Shown here: in pieces, positions 1 through 12,682 of the stretch
Position numbering within the stretch: position 1 is the stretch's first letter
Layout of the letters: each line of letters opens with the position of its first letter
Source of the DNA: Parus major
Lineage: Eukaryota; Chordata; Aves; Passeriformes; Paridae
NCBI RefSeq assembly: GCF_001522545.3
Contig: NC_031791.1
Location: forward strand, 3,440,560-3,504,559
DNA length: 64,000 nucleotides
Direction: 5' to 3'
Translations under genes and position numbers: made by a program
Notes under the pieces: generated by a model
Told to the model about the DNA's origin: nothing
The model's input: only the letters and a program-made list of their open reading frames with translations
Databases searched by the model: none

Positions 1-519
1 CAGAGGTGATGTCTTGGAAGCTGGGATGACACTGATTCATTGGGACAATTAAAGCTCTTTCCAGCCTTTCCTCAGTGGCATTTTGGCATTTGATTCTTCA
101 TGAGTTACAGCACTTTCCTCGCGTGGAGACATTTACAGCCATGAATGTTGCAGAGCCCAGCACAGCATAATTACCTTCTGAGGAGAGACAGGAGATTCGG
201 GCAGCAGCTCCAGGACTATTCCAGCCAGGAGTCCCTGTGAATTCCCATGGGCTGGGGCTTCTGAAAGCGTGAAACACCGAACCAAACCCAGGGGGTTTGG
301 CATGTTTGCTTTCCACCCTGAAAATTCTCTTCTGCGAAGGGAAGATCCCATGGACGGAGCAGGAATTCCCTGTGGAGCATCACTCCAGGGTGCAGGTCTG
401 GCACCATCCCTGCTCCTCTCCAGGCCTGGGGCGAGAGAGGGGGATGCTGGGGCACCCCCGGATCTGCTCCTGCATCCCGCAGCTGAGGCCGGCAGCAGCA
501 GAGCCTGGCTCGGGCACAC

Positions 520-830
520 CCCGACATGAATATTGATGTCTGTATGCGGGGATCTCTCTAATTTAATCAGGGTGACAGCAGCGGGGCTCCCCGGAGGCGC
601 CGCGCTGCCGCTTGCTGACATTAATGTTACTTTGTGTCACAAGGAATTTTTTAATGTATCTTGCCAGAAAAATAATCAGCCTTCTCCCGGCAGAGAGGCA
701 CTTGTTTCTCATCCATTATGATACAGACGTCGCTCCGCAGCTGTCATTAGCGCACGAGAGGAGAGTCGGGGCAACACGTCTGCTATTTTTAGAAGTATGA
801 CATGGATGAGAAACATATTCTTGCCTTTCA
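520..830. other. Unique segment with conserved-element texture
   Basis: The stretch mixes TAAT-type homeodomain core sites (CTAATTTAATC, CATTAATGTTAC, CTGTCATTAGCG) with a GC-rich patch and no repeat. That texture is common in conserved non-coding elements, but conservation cannot be judged from one sequence. Confidence 0.3.
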
Positions 831-1734
831 AAAGCAATAAGCAACCTCTGTCGTGCGGCTTCCCTCAGGGCACACCGAGGTGGCCGGTGCTGCGGAGCCC
901 ACCCAGAGCCACGGTGGAGCAGAGTCTGACTCTAGGCCAAAGCGCCGAGGGATTTGGTGAGGTCTGGGGGGCCCTTGGGGACCCCTGTTTCAGCCCCCGG
1001 GGGCTGGGTGACCTGCGAGAGGGCACTGGCAAGGAGAGAGTAGCCCCAGGGGTATCTCAGGCACCCACCCGGCAGTCCAGCGCTGACCCGAACCAGGGCA
1101 CAGGGCTGGGGGGGGGGGGGGCAGTCCAAAGCACCCCAGACACAGGGAGGTTTGCAGCCGGCTGCCTGTGCTCTCCTGACTGCAGATCTGAGGCAGTTTA
1201 TCAATTAATGTAGTGAGCTTTCAACTCACCTTCAAAGCCCCTGACTCTTGGTGAGCAGCCCTGCTCGCTCTGCTCATGCATCTTTAATCTTGAGTGAAAA
1301 ACGAGTTTTTTTTTTCCCTTTTCACTGTTTGGCTTCAGAGACTGGGATAACAACATTAAAATCTCCTCTTCAAGCAGACCCAGAGGGGTTTTTCTGTTCC
1401 CCCAAGAGCACCACAACACAAGAGACTGTGCCCAGCAGCACAAGGGGGGCACTGACCAAAGCTGGGGTAGCAGGAGCCAGGCAGCTCCTGTGGAGTGGGG
1501 ATGAGCCCCCCATCACGGCCATTAGTCATGAAGCACTAAGAGAAGTCAGACAGGCACTTGAAAAGCATTAAACCCACTGATGGGTCAAAATGCAACTTCA
1601 GCTCCTGCCCCAGCAGGGTCCAACTAAAGCCCTGGGATCAGCAGGGAGAGCGGCAGCGCCTGGTGGGAGCACAGGGATGTGTTGGCTTGTTTTTGAGTTT
1701 ATTCTGTTATCGTTTTCGGTTTTTTTTCCAAGAG

Positions 1735-1930
1735 GAAAAAATCGCTATGGCAACTTCTGCAACGGCGGCGCTCCTGGGAGACTGACTTCGAGTGAGACTT
1801 GCCACTCATCATCTGACAATGTTAATCTGCCGGATTTACATAGTAATTAATGTCAAGAGGCAATCTACGAGTTGAGCAATCAGAGTTTCTGTGCATTAAG
1901 TCAGACTCCGAAGACAGCAATACATAATTG
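1735..1930. other. Unique segment with conserved-element texture
   Basis: The segment contains CGCTATGGCAAC (a half RFX X-box read in reverse), TAGTAATTAATG and several CpG sites in otherwise AT-rich sequence. No open frame fits it. This is a possible regulatory element on texture only. Confidence 0.3.
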
Positions 1931-4630
1931 TGTGAGAGAAAGGCATTTAACCCCTCGTGGGCTTTCCCCAGGGAGCAGGAGGGTCGAGCTGGCTCTCCTG
2001 TGTCCTGACACTGACGTGCTGCATTGAAGATCTTTAGACCTCCCCGGCCTCACCTTGCTGAGCTCGGGGCTCTCTAGGCAGCACTGCTCCCAAATTATGC
2101 CAAATCCTCTTTGCCCTTGAACTTCATCAGCTGCTCCCTGAGCAGGAAACTCTTGCTCAGGTCCAGCCTTTCCTGCCCAAGCCACACTGTGTTTTCCCTG
2201 GATGCATCATTAACTCAGCACCTGCAGGGTCCATCTGTAGCCCTGCTGCCATCAGACCCCACGGCAATAACCCACCTCCCCCAGCAGCACCAGAGTCACC
2301 CCCAGCTTGGAGCTGAGGAGTTGCCCCAGCCCCAAGGGAGGATCCCCCTTCCCACTCCAGCCATCCCCATCCACACTTCTAGGCTCTCTGGGAAAGTCAC
2401 AGTGGGGGTCAGGCACTTCAGGGTTAAGAGCTTTGGGAAAGGATGGTGGAACACCTGGCAGTTGGCCCTGGAGGAGAGAACGAGGGGATTGAGGGAGGAC
2501 AGGGTAGCTTTTCTGCCACACAACCAACCTGCTACAGAGGGGTTGCTCACATCCTCCTCTGCATCCTGGGACAGGAGGCAGGAGTCCTTGCCTCCCAAAA
2601 ACCCTCCAAATCCCTGCCTCAAGTTGTTCCTGCAAACTCCTCTGTAAAGAGTAAAGCTTTGTTGAATCACAGCATCCTTTCTTCCTCCATTCTTTTGGCC
2701 TTATCCAAAAAATTCAAAGGAGGAATAAAAAAAACTAATTGATTTCTTCCGTATTAACAAGTCAATCATTAGGGTGGGTTTTTTAATGACTCATAAGCAA
2801 GCTTGACGTGTCTGTTAATTAAATAGCCATCCCATCTCTAATCTGCTGCAAGTTAATCATTTGGGGAATTAAAAGGTGTCAGTGCTGAACACCTCATTAA
2901 TGTGAGTGCTTGCCTGCCCATGCTGCTGGGAGGAACTGGGGTGAAGATGGGACAGAGCTCTTGGCAGGTTTGAGCCCCAGACACCCCAAATTTGTTTTCC
3001 TGCCTCAGACCACTCACCCACTGTTTCTTCCTCCTAAGCCCACCCAGCTTCACAACACCCATTATCCCAAGGTGACTGAGCGATGCTCCTATCATGGGAA
3101 GATGGGATGGGACAATTTCAGGGGTGAAAAAAATGGTCTGTTTTAATTTTGAGAGCAGGGTTGGTGCCTCTGGTCAGGCTCTTTTTAGTATCATCAAAAT
3201 TGATATTGATGAAGCCACCACAATTTAATTTGTTGGTTCAGTGCACAATCCCATGACCAGCCACGTGCAGGAGCTGAGGGCAGAGCGATGGGATTGGGTG
3301 GAATTGGGTCCTTCCTGGCCTCATGGGAGAACCTGTGAGGGGAAAAAAAACAGTGGAAAGCAATTTAAGAAAAATTCCTCCTTCTGTCTTGTCTTGGTTC
3401 AAGGTTTAAGTTTAAGTTTAAAATGCCTTCTGCAGGGTGTCAGCAGGGCCACAGACTGCACTGGTCGTGCAGAGGGGCAGAGGATTTACAAGCCCATTAG
3501 AGGCTCCTGTATTAAATCTTAATTACAAGTTACTCAATGCCACTTCTCCTTCCTCCAGAAGATCCTGGTCCAGCCCTATTGCCCCTTTGCCTTCCCAGCT
3601 GCTCATCCAACAGCAAATAATGATTCCTTGTATTTCCTGCCTTTCTCACTGCTTTTATAAAGGTAAACAACAAGAGGGCAAACAGGATAACTCTGGTGGT
3701 GAGTGAAGGATGCAGCTTCGTCTTTCTGTGTGAACCGTATTAATCACTTGTGGCATGCTAGCTACTGGCCTGATTCAAGATAACAAGAGGTAATTAGTTA
3801 CTAAAATTAGGAGGTGGGAAGGTTGCCAGTTGTTTACAAGTGCCATGGTGATGGGTGCAGCCAGGAGAATTGCCTTTTCCAAGGGATCAAAGCTTGTTTT
3901 AAAACATTTGGTTCAATTATGGACCAAAGGCTGAGCTCTGAGTGGCACCAGAACATGAACCAAATGTCTGCAGGGTCTCTGCCCCAGCTGCAGTGGGAGT
4001 GCTGGAGCATGGATAGGATGTGTACCCACATATGGAATATGGGAATGTGCCCTGAGCCATCCCAGCCCCTCCCTGCTGCTCAGAGCCTGCCTGGAGCATT
4101 CCCAGACACTGAGGTCAGGAAGGGGTGTGCAGGAGGGAAGATGTGGTGACACAGTGAGGGCCTCCGCAGCACCACCCTCATCCCAAGGGGCAGCCCTGCT
4201 CCACCTCCTCTCTGGAGGATGTTCCCACCTGCAGGCAGCATTTCCTCCCCACATCCCCTTGCTCAGCACACAACACTCACCGGTGCTGCAGCCTCCCCAC
4301 GGCTGGGGCAGGAGCAAGAGAAGGCAGCAAGAGCAGTTCAGGGGAAACCATGACCCTCTTAAGTGGCAGGCTTTAAAGTTTTTTTTGCTCCCACCCGTTC
4401 AGGTATTTCACTGGTGTGAGCTGCAGTTTTCTGCACAGGTGAGAGAGGTCGATGAGTGAGTGATGGCTTGAGATGAGCATCCTGCTGTGGGTGGCTCCTT
4501 CCCAGGCCCCCAGTGAGGTCCTGCTTCTTGTCTCATGAACACGACAGGTTGCACTGGCCATTGGCTGACAACATAGTGGCCAAAGAGCCAGGAAAGCTGT
4601 GAGCATGTGGAGCTGGACTCCTTTTCTCTC

Positions 4631-4840
4631 ACAGAATCACCAGGTTGGAAGAGACCTTCAAGCTCACTGAGTCCAGCCCAGCCCTAACACCTCAACTAAC
4701 CCGAGTGTCACACCGAATCTTTTTTTAAACACATCCAGGGAATGGTGACTCCACCACCTCCCAGGGCAGATCACTCCAATACTTTATCACCCTTTCTGTA
4801 AAAAACTTTTTCCTAATATCCAACCTATATTTCCCTACGG
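4631..4840 (-). mobile_element. CR1 LINE 3' fragment
   Basis: The plus strand begins ACAGAATCACCAGGTTGGAA and runs through a recognisable CR1 3' end (ACATCCAGGGAATGGTGACT, then TTTTTCCTAATATCCAACCT). This is a 5'-truncated non-LTR retrotransposon on the minus strand. Confidence 0.9.
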
Positions 4841-4973
4841 CCACCTGAGGTCCCTGCGTGCCACAGCTGGAGCAAAGCCAAGTTGCAAGCAAGCAAGGTG
4901 CCCCTGGCCCTGGGTACAACAGTATGGCAGTGCCAGGCTTTGGCTGTGCCAGGAGCCACATGTGCCTGGCCAT

Positions 4974-5170
4974 GTGCACACTGGCACACACTGGCACACA
5001 CTGGCACACACTGGCACACACTGGCACACACTGGCACACACTAGCACACGTTGGCACACAGTGGCACACAGTGGCACACACTGGCACACTTTGTCACACG
5101 GCACACAGTGGCACACTTTGGAACATGTTGGCACACACTGGCACACAGTGGCACGCTGGCACACGTGGCA
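4974..5170. repeat. 10-bp minisatellite (CTGGCACACA)n
   Basis: Seven near-perfect copies of CTGGCACACA lie at about 4979-5050. Degenerate copies (GTGGCACACA, TTGGCACACG and truncated forms) follow to about 5170. A 10-base unit rotates through all three frames, so open frames of Cys/Val or His/Thr repeats on both strands are artefacts. The array directly follows a CR1. Confidence 0.95.
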
Positions 5171-6177
5171 TCACCACAGGCAGGAAAGCTCCCCTTCACT
5201 CGCACTGGAACAAGAGACACGGGGAGCATTCAATATTTTTCCCTTGTAGATACAACTGATGTGGGCAGAAAATATCAGCTGCCACTTGGCGAGGGGTGCA
5301 GAGGCCAACTCCATTAAAGCTGCTGGAATTGGTACATTTGACACGACACTGGCTATAACTTAAAGCCAGAGTATGAATAATAGAGCTCTGCACTCAGACC
5401 TGCAAGAGAAATATATCTGATTGTTGGATCGCCTGCTGCTCAGAAACAATCCCAAATCAATTCTTGCGCGTCTGGAACTCGGGCAGGGCAGCCTTCCCTC
5501 CCTCCTCCTCAGCTGCTGCCCTCGAACAAAGAGCCACCAGGTCCTCTCACCGAGGTGTTGAGTCCGTGATTGATCGCTGTGCCCTAAGCCAATTTGCACA
5601 TCATTAAAAGTAATGTCTTTGTTGGCTGTGGGGAGCTGGAGGCAGAGCTGGGGCTGTGAGAGGACGCTGTGCCCCTGCAGGGCCGGGGGGATGGAACAGA
5701 GAGAGGGAGAACAGGGATGCTGGAAGCGTCGTGACCACTCCTGGGTCCCTGAGGATGCATGCCAGGAACATCCAGCTCGGGACCAGGGGCCGGGGGTCTG
5801 CACCTGCGGGCTGATAGCTTGTAGCAGGAAGGGTTAGTTTGGGGATAGCCCACGGCTTTCGATTTTGGAGCCTCTGTGTGTTTGCAGGTGTCCTGCCCAC
5901 AGCCCCATCCATCCCCTCCCCATTTCTCAGTGAGGGCTGGAAAATGGGGGGCTGCTCATTAACAGCGGCTTGGGCTTTGCACAGCCTGGGGCTGGAGCTG
6001 GGCAGGGACCCGAGGATCCATCCCCGCGTGGGAGAGGAGGACGAGCACAATGAGAGGGAGATGCAAGGGAATTCCCGTCGGCATTTCCGAGGCTCAGCCA
6101 TGGCACACGGCCATGGCAGATCCCTGGTTAATCCTCTCATTGCCGAGGTGCTTAAAGAGGGATTACAGTGCTGGGCT

Positions 6178-7059
6178 TGTGGTGAGTTCTTGTCACAGTG
6201 GCAGCGCCAGGGAGTTCCGGTCTCACAGCCAGAGGATTCCCTGCGGTCAGGGGGTCCCCAGGTCCGGCTGCCTACAGCGTGTGCTACCCCCGATGGTTCT
6301 CGCTGCCCGGGGGCTTTGCTGGGGGTTAGGTGTCCTTCTTTTAGTTCTTTTAGTTACCTGTGGAATTTTTACCCATTAGTTGCGGGGAAGACCTAACTGC
6401 GGGTACTTGCTGGATAATTGAAGAACACAAAGTGTTCTGCTGGGCCCAGAGGAGAAGTGGGGCAGGAAAAGGGGAGGGTGGGGACAGTTTGGCGGCTTCT
6501 TCAGCTTTGGAGAAGGACACTTTGGGCGCAGAGCTGTTGCAGTGGGGAGAAGGGAATTTCGCCATCACCCAAGACTGAGCTGCTGCTTCTTCTCCTTCTT
6601 CCCTCTTTGTTGGTGGCCTCGCACCCCCTGTCCTGACGGGACGTGTGGCAGTGCCAGCCACCGCAGCGGAGCTGCTGATACACCTCAGCCACGGGCCCGA
6701 GATCTCAGCTCATCCCTGCTGTTCCAGCCGACTGCTCCTCAGAGCCCTGCAGGAGCCCCGGGACTGCCCGCCCGAGGGGGTTTGTGAAACAAAGCCTCTC
6801 CTCCATCCCTTCCCGTCTCAGCCGAGAAAGCTGTCACGGGGCCTCTGGTTCTGTTTTCTTGTTAACGCTGTAGTTACTGTTGTTTGTTTGCCTTGTTTTA
6901 TAAATACTGGTAAAGAACTGTTATTCCTATCCCCAAATCTCTGCCTGAGAGCCCCTTGATTTCAGAATTCTAATAATTCGGAGGGAGGGGGTCTACATTC
7001 TCATTCCAGGGGAGGCTCCTGCCCTCCTTAGTAGACACCTGTCTTCCAAAGCCGAGACA
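6178..7059 (+). mobile_element. Probable LTR fragment of an avian ERV
   Basis: The right end has the look of passerine ERV LTR U5 sequence: a TATAAATACTGG stretch (near 6898), GAGCCCCTTGATTTCAGAAT, GGAGGGGGTCTACATTCTCA, and an end at ACACCTGTCTTCC...GAGACA (7059). The left boundary at TGTGGTGAG (6178) is a guess, and I found no target duplication. A solo or truncated LTR is most likely. Confidence 0.42.
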
Positions 7060-7592
7060 AGGTTTTACAGCTGGAGGCAGGATTGATCCATTCACTAAAA
7101 TGCCCTTGTCAGGCGAGCCAGGGAAGGCTTCAAGTGTGAGGGTGGAATCAGAATGGACTAGGAAGGGTAAAAGCACACGGCATTTATTCATTGAAGTGAG
7201 AAGTTCAAGCCTGACCCACCCCCTCCCTTTAGGGTGGGCCTGGGGAAGCCCAGCGGGGCAGAGAGCAGAGCACTGGGAGCACGGACACTTCCATCACCCC
7301 CAGCTGCCTTCTGCTCCTGGCACTCCTGAGGGCAGAGAAATAGGCACAGGTTCATCTGAAATTAATATAGCTTGAAAAATGGATTTCAAACCACCTGCAA
7401 CTACCAGGTTTTTCAGGTTGGCAGCTAAACTGGCAGAATCCTTGGCATCTCTCTAATTCACTGTCCCTTCCCTTAGGGACTAGGAGCCTGCGAGGGCCAC
7501 TGGGCTTGGGCTGCCTCTTACTGAGCAGCCAGCAGGGCAGGAAACACTGGAAATGTGCAATTTGTGTTCGTTTAACAGTTTGTTTGCATTTT

Positions 7593-7685
7593 CTGTGGGT
7601 TTTTTTTGTTTAGTTGTTGGTTTTTTTGTTTTGTTTTGTTGCTTTTGTTTTGTTGTTGTTTTTATTTACTTTGTTTATCTGTTAA
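7593..7685. repeat. T-rich (TTTTG)n low-complexity tract
   Basis: The tract consists of GTTTTTTTTG, GTTTTGTTTTGTTGCTTTTG and GTTGTTG units. It may be the tail of an old retroposon in reverse, but no body is recognisable next to it. Confidence 0.8.
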
Positions 7686-8180
7686 TTTATTCAACCTTCT
7701 TTGCTGAAATCCCAGTTCCTGCCTGGTTTTGGGAAGGGGCATGTCCATGGGGCTGGCTGATGTGACCTGGCAGTGGAGACACGCCGTGGGGAAGGGAATG
7801 GTGCAGCCTGTCCCGTGGAACAGGACACAGCCTGGAACTGGAAATAAAGGAGCCGAGGTCAGGATCTCCAGTGAGGCAGCGGTGCCACAGGGCTGGGACA
7901 GCCCGGCGGTGACAGCCGAGCCTCGAACATCACCTCCAGGAGAAGGGACAGCCGCACCTCCGCCCAGGCTTCAGAGCGGGTGTGCGGGACCACTCTGCCC
8001 GTGTTCCCCACGACACACAGCTCCTGCTTGGGCCATCAGAGCTTGTGCTGGGAGCTGGGCACGACCCCTCCCTCCAGCCCCTGATCGAGGGTGCCCATCA
8101 GCAGCATCCTCATCCCTCACAGAGTCCAGCTCCAGTGGTGCCCTGGACTGGCCCGCGCTCTGCAAAGCCGGAATGGGCAG

Positions 8181-8220
8181 CCCTCTGAGTCCCTCTGAGC
8201 CCCTCTGAGCCCCTCTGAGC
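8181..8220. repeat. 10-bp x 4 tandem repeat (CCCTCTGAGC)
   Basis: Four exact-length units: CCCTCTGAGT followed by three CCCTCTGAGC. A 21-bp direct duplication (GAGCGAGGACAGGGTGACA) also lies nearby at about 8402-8443. Confidence 0.9.
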
Positions 8221-10992
8221 CTCCTCGGGTGAGAGTCCCGGCAGCTGCAGGGCTCGGTGCTGCAGCCAGGGAGCACAATTGCAGCGTGCTGCTGCTCATC
8301 GCCCCCGCTGGGCACGGAGATGTGTCCGGTGAGGCTCAGCACGGCCTCGCCCAGCCCGGCACAGCGGCGTCTCTGTCCGGGCTGGAGCGCCCCAAAAGGA
8401 GGAGCGAGGACAGGGTGACAACCAGAGCGAGGACAGGGTGACATTCAGCGGCCCCAGGCACCCCCCAACCCGTCCCCGGCCCCTCCATCCCTCCCAGCCC
8501 CTTCCAGGGAAATTGCTCAGGAGTAATTGCAAAACCCTCTGGTGCATCACACGCAGCGTGCGATGTTATTAACTCGGCAGCCAGGAGCTGGCAGGAAAGC
8601 AATCGGGCACTTTCCCCAAGACTGAGCCAGGGATAATTGAGTTGAATGGGAAGAATTGCTGCTCTTTGTTAGATGATCTTCCAGCCCTTCCATACTGATC
8701 TCATTTTGGCTTATTCAAACAGACTTTTGAATTAAGAGGTAAAGTTGTTTCGAAACATTACGAAGCACTTAGAAAAACTTGGAAATTCTTCCTCTTTATG
8801 CATAACCTTTCTCCTGGGCTTAAGCATCATCGGGGGGGGCGTGTCTCAGCCCTGAGAGGTGTGGGGCAGGTGAAACACAAACTGCCTATCCCATCCTGTC
8901 CCTCTGTCCTGCTACACGGGGGGCAGCCCCACCGCAGGGAGGGGAGCTCAGTGGAGTTCAAGTTATCAAAAGTCCAGCGAGCTGGCAGGAAATCAATGCT
9001 GCAATATGGCCAGCTGTACTCCTTCTCTTAACTAGCTCCTTTAAGACTGCTTTAAGATGCAATTATTTAAGGTCAGCAAGGTCAAGTACACAGCACAATA
9101 GTGCTGAGAATTAACTACACCTTGTAATACTGTTGAAAATTTCCTTGTTTGAGCAGTTTTGCCCCAATAGTGGAGACTCCTCCTTGGCATTTGTCTGACC
9201 TGTGTAGCAGCTCATCCTAAATGCAGGAGAATCCAGGGCTTTCCTTCTCTCCAGGCTCTGAGACATGCAAAAATCCACAAAAATCTGCACCACTTGGAGT
9301 AAACCCAAGGGAGATGGAAGTGCTGGCAATGGCATTTTGGCCTGTGCTTCATAGGAGCAAAAACATCAGCTGGGTAGAAACAATAATCTTAGAAAAACAC
9401 AGGCTTCATAAGTACATCCAGGTTGGAGTGAAATAGGGCTCTTCAGGAGAAGGGTGAGGCATCAGCTGAGTGTTTTGATTGATTAAGATGCCAATCATGG
9501 GAGGGTACACGCTCCTGTCAGAGCAAATGAAACCCCTTCAACAACAATGTCTGTGCAAGATGAAGCTCCCCAAGTTCTCCCTCAGCTCCCCTCCCTAAAT
9601 GTCCCTGAAAACACCTGCAGCCAGGTGGGACCTTGAGAGGAGCTGGGGGGCTCAGGAGCTCCATGGGCTGGGACCCATGACCTGATAACTGCAGGTGAAT
9701 GTATTGGGCTGGAAAACAACTTGAAAACAGGAATTGATTAGAAGAAAATTGATATTAATCAATTAATTGTTAAATGTGGAGAATGAAGGCGTTGAACCCA
9801 CTCACACCAAACCTGCAGTGAGTCCCTGCTGCCAGCACTGACAGCCCAGAGCTGATGGAAATGGAGCATTTCTACTGAGTTTATTAATTTTTCTACATAA
9901 AGAGATGCCACAGGAATAACAGGCTCTTCCTACCACTAATAACAAAATCCATATTCAGGAAGTTTGGAATTAATTTCTGTGAATTCACACCTTAAGCTGT
10001 CAGCAAAAATTGGGTTGTAATGGGAATGTAAAATGGGAATTTGCATGCCAGGAATGCCTGGGGGGCAGTGGGGATTCCAAGGGAAATTTGTGCTGGGAAG
10101 AGCCAGGGTAAAGCCCCCCTGCCCTTTCTCTGAGGATGAGGGACCCTCACTTGTGATGATGTAAAAAGAAATTATTGCCCCTTTTGATGCGGTGTCCCAG
10201 GAGGGAGATCCCGTGTGGGGGCTGCTCAGCCCCTGGTTCATTCCAGGGTTGGTGTTTTCCACATCCTCATTTGCTCCAGGGTAGTTTATACCTGGTTTTC
10301 ATCTCTAATTAAAAATAAATCAAATTTTGCCATGACAAAAAATAATAAAAATCTTATCAGAAACAAGTACCCATTCTTGAAGAGGTGACAAATCCTAGGA
10401 ATCACATGCCCAACCCACTCCCTGACACCCATTTCCCTTCTGTCCTGCTCTCTGTCCATCCCACTCCTCATGTTTTCCATCTCAGCCCTGCTCTCCTGGC
10501 TCTTCTCCTTGGAGAGGGAGGCTCTTTATCCTCAAGACTGCCTCATTTTGTGGCCCCAGGAGGACCCTCAGCTACTCTTGGATTTCCACAACCTCCTGCA
10601 AAATCAACGACAACAAAGCTGGGGCTTTGGTTGAATTAATTTTGCTTCAAATCTAAAAAAAAATCTAAAAAAAAACTTGCAAGAAAAAGAATTAATTGTT
10701 CACTAAGCTCTTAAGATAATAAAGATAAAAACTAAGCTTGGATTTCCAGACAGAAAATAGTTCCTCATCTGTTCAAATATAAATTAGGAGTGCAGATAAA
10801 TGCTACACAACTCAAAATTAATTTTAATTTCTAAGCAGCTATACAATATTCACAGGCACAGCAGTGATTCCTTGTCTTAGCCCTGAGATGACCGTGCTGG
10901 CACCGTGGGTAACCAGCTCCTGAAACTCACCTGGATGAGGTGAAAGTCTGCACAGCCCCTTCTGGATGGGAGGTTTCATCTGACAGGATAAA

Positions 10993-11092
10993 TCACAGAA
11001 TCACTTGAGATGGGAAAAAACCATTAAAATCGACTCCAACCATTCCCTCAGCACTACCCATCCACCACCTGTCCCCAGGTGCCACATCCCCA
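10993..11092 (-). mobile_element. CR1 LINE 3' fragment
   Basis: TCACAGAATCACTTGAGATG, then a CR1-like body ending near GTGCCACATCC. It is diverged and short. Confidence 0.75.
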
Positions 11093-11687
11093 TCAGCTGT
11101 TAACCTGGGCTGTTAACCCCACCCTGGCTGGTCCCCATCACATCCCCATCAGCCCTGCTGGCACCGGGGCATTGGAAAAACAGAAGGAATTATTGGATGC
11201 TGGAGTTTTATATCACTTGACAGCTGGTGCCTCACTTGGTACCCACATGGCTCGACCTCGAGCTGTTCCTTGCCCTGCCAGGATGTTTTCCTGCCTGTGG
11301 AGATTCCCGTGGCTCTCTTGGTCATGGTGGGCCCAGCACACAGGGAACAGGTCCCTGGTGGGAGCAGCCCCTGGGAGCAGCAGTGCCAGCCAGGAGTTAT
11401 TTCATCTTCCAGCACCCAGTCTCTGTAATGGGCTGGAACAGGCCACCCTGCAGCCCTGCTTTATCCACCTGCAGCCCTGGTGTTTCCCTCTGCAGCCTGA
11501 GCAGGATGGACAGGAGCTCGACTGGGAGCACTGGGAGCACTTCCATCCTCACTCACCTTCCCAGCTCTCAGGGCTCCCTGTGCTCTCTGTGTGCCCTCAG
11601 AAGGCTCCAGTGGGGTTTTTGGAGGTTTATCAGGTGCAGCTGGTCTGGCTGTCTGTGGGAGCAGGCACCTTGGAATGCTCCAGTCGT

Positions 11688-11800
11688 GGGATCATTAAGG
11701 TTGGAAAAGCCCTCCAAGATCCTGAGATTGAACCCTCAACCAAACACCAGTGTGCCCATAAAACCACATCACAAAGTGACACCTTCGGGTGCTGCAGCAT
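11688..11800 (-). mobile_element. CR1 LINE 3' fragment
   Basis: GATCATTAAGGTTGGAAAAG, then CCTCCAAGATCCTGAGATTG and a degenerate ACACCAGTGTGCCCATAAAA segment, typical of CR1 read on its minus strand. Confidence 0.8.
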
Positions 11801-12205
11801 TTTGTCCCTGGAACAGCACAAATACAAGAAGGGGGGAAAAAAATCTGTGTTTTTGCCACGTGTTTTGGTAAGTGTTGTGCAATAAATGCGTGCACAAACA
11901 AACAAATTAGTTTGTGGTGAGACAGTCGCTGCTGGAACATTCGGCTGCAGATAGCGCAGGGAAAGCTTTTGAAAGCCAATGCCCAGCTGCACCAACAAGG
12001 AGATAGCCGTAAATGCTGCTCAGAACAATTTAAACAATTAATTTCAGCATTTAATGGGCACTTGCGCTATCTGCTGGAGCAGAAATGAGAACGTGTCTTT
12101 CATTACCTGCCACACTTCCCCTATATTCCTCATCTCACTGCCATTCCCTGGGGGCAAAACAGGCATACGGTAATTGAAATTGTAGCACAGCTGCAAAAAG
12201 AGGGG

Positions 12206-12213
12206 AAAAAAAA

Positions 12214-12246
<33 letters not shown>
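12206..12246. repeat. Poly(A) tract of about 27 A, then (GAAA)n
   Basis: An unbroken A run at 12206-12232 is followed by GAAAGAAAAGAAAA. It could be the tail of a processed retrocopy, but no parent is recognisable upstream. Confidence 0.9.
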
Positions 12247-12682
12247 GGTAGATTTCAGGATTTTGTCGACCCTGGTTTCCACAGGGGGAATGTGATACTC
12301 CACTATTTACAAGCAGGAAAGTGTCAAGGGATACAGAGGCTGTTGGAGAATGAAAACAAAACAAAACTCATGTGCCGCCAGTGGAGGTGGAAAATGAACC
12401 TGGATTATTTTTGGCTGTTAATCAGCATAAATTGGTCCCTTGTCTATGGAGAGAAGGGGAATGGGGCAGCAAAACCTCCGCTGCGCCTTTCTCCCTTCGC
12501 TGCCCTTGTGCAGGGGCATCCGCGATCCGTGTCACACCTGCAGCTCCTGGGGACGATGCCCGGGGATTCCTGGGTACTCCAGCCAACATTTGGGGCCGAA
12601 AGGTGCCAGCTCGGGGCTGAAACACCGGCCCTGCCCTCACCTGCCCACTGCTTCCTGCCCTCCCCACCTGCGTGGAGAGCGC

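Larger units (their letters stand above)
1..4630. other. Unannotated unique DNA
   Basis: Apart from the two segments noted near 0.5-0.8 and 1.7-1.9 kb, I see no exon, RNA gene or recognisable repeat. Open frames here are at most about 180 codons and overlap on both strands. Confidence 0.5.
7060..10992. other. Unannotated DNA with simple repeats
   Basis: It holds the T-rich tract and the small tandem repeats near 8.2 and 8.4 kb. The part from 7.7 to 8.5 kb is GC-rich, and the rest is AT-rich and unique. No gene is supported. Confidence 0.5.

Noticed and set aside
4725..5259. Cys/Val-rich and His/Thr-rich repeat proteins
   Set aside because: They are translations of the CTGGCACACA minisatellite in several frames.
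11079..11885. 268-codon plus-strand open frame
   Set aside because: It starts inside one CR1 fragment and runs through another, has no recognisable domain, and a parallel frame is equally open. It is chance in GC-rich repeat-bearing DNA.
12206..12246. Processed pseudogene tail
   Set aside because: The poly(A) run has no recognisable retrocopy body or target duplication beside it.
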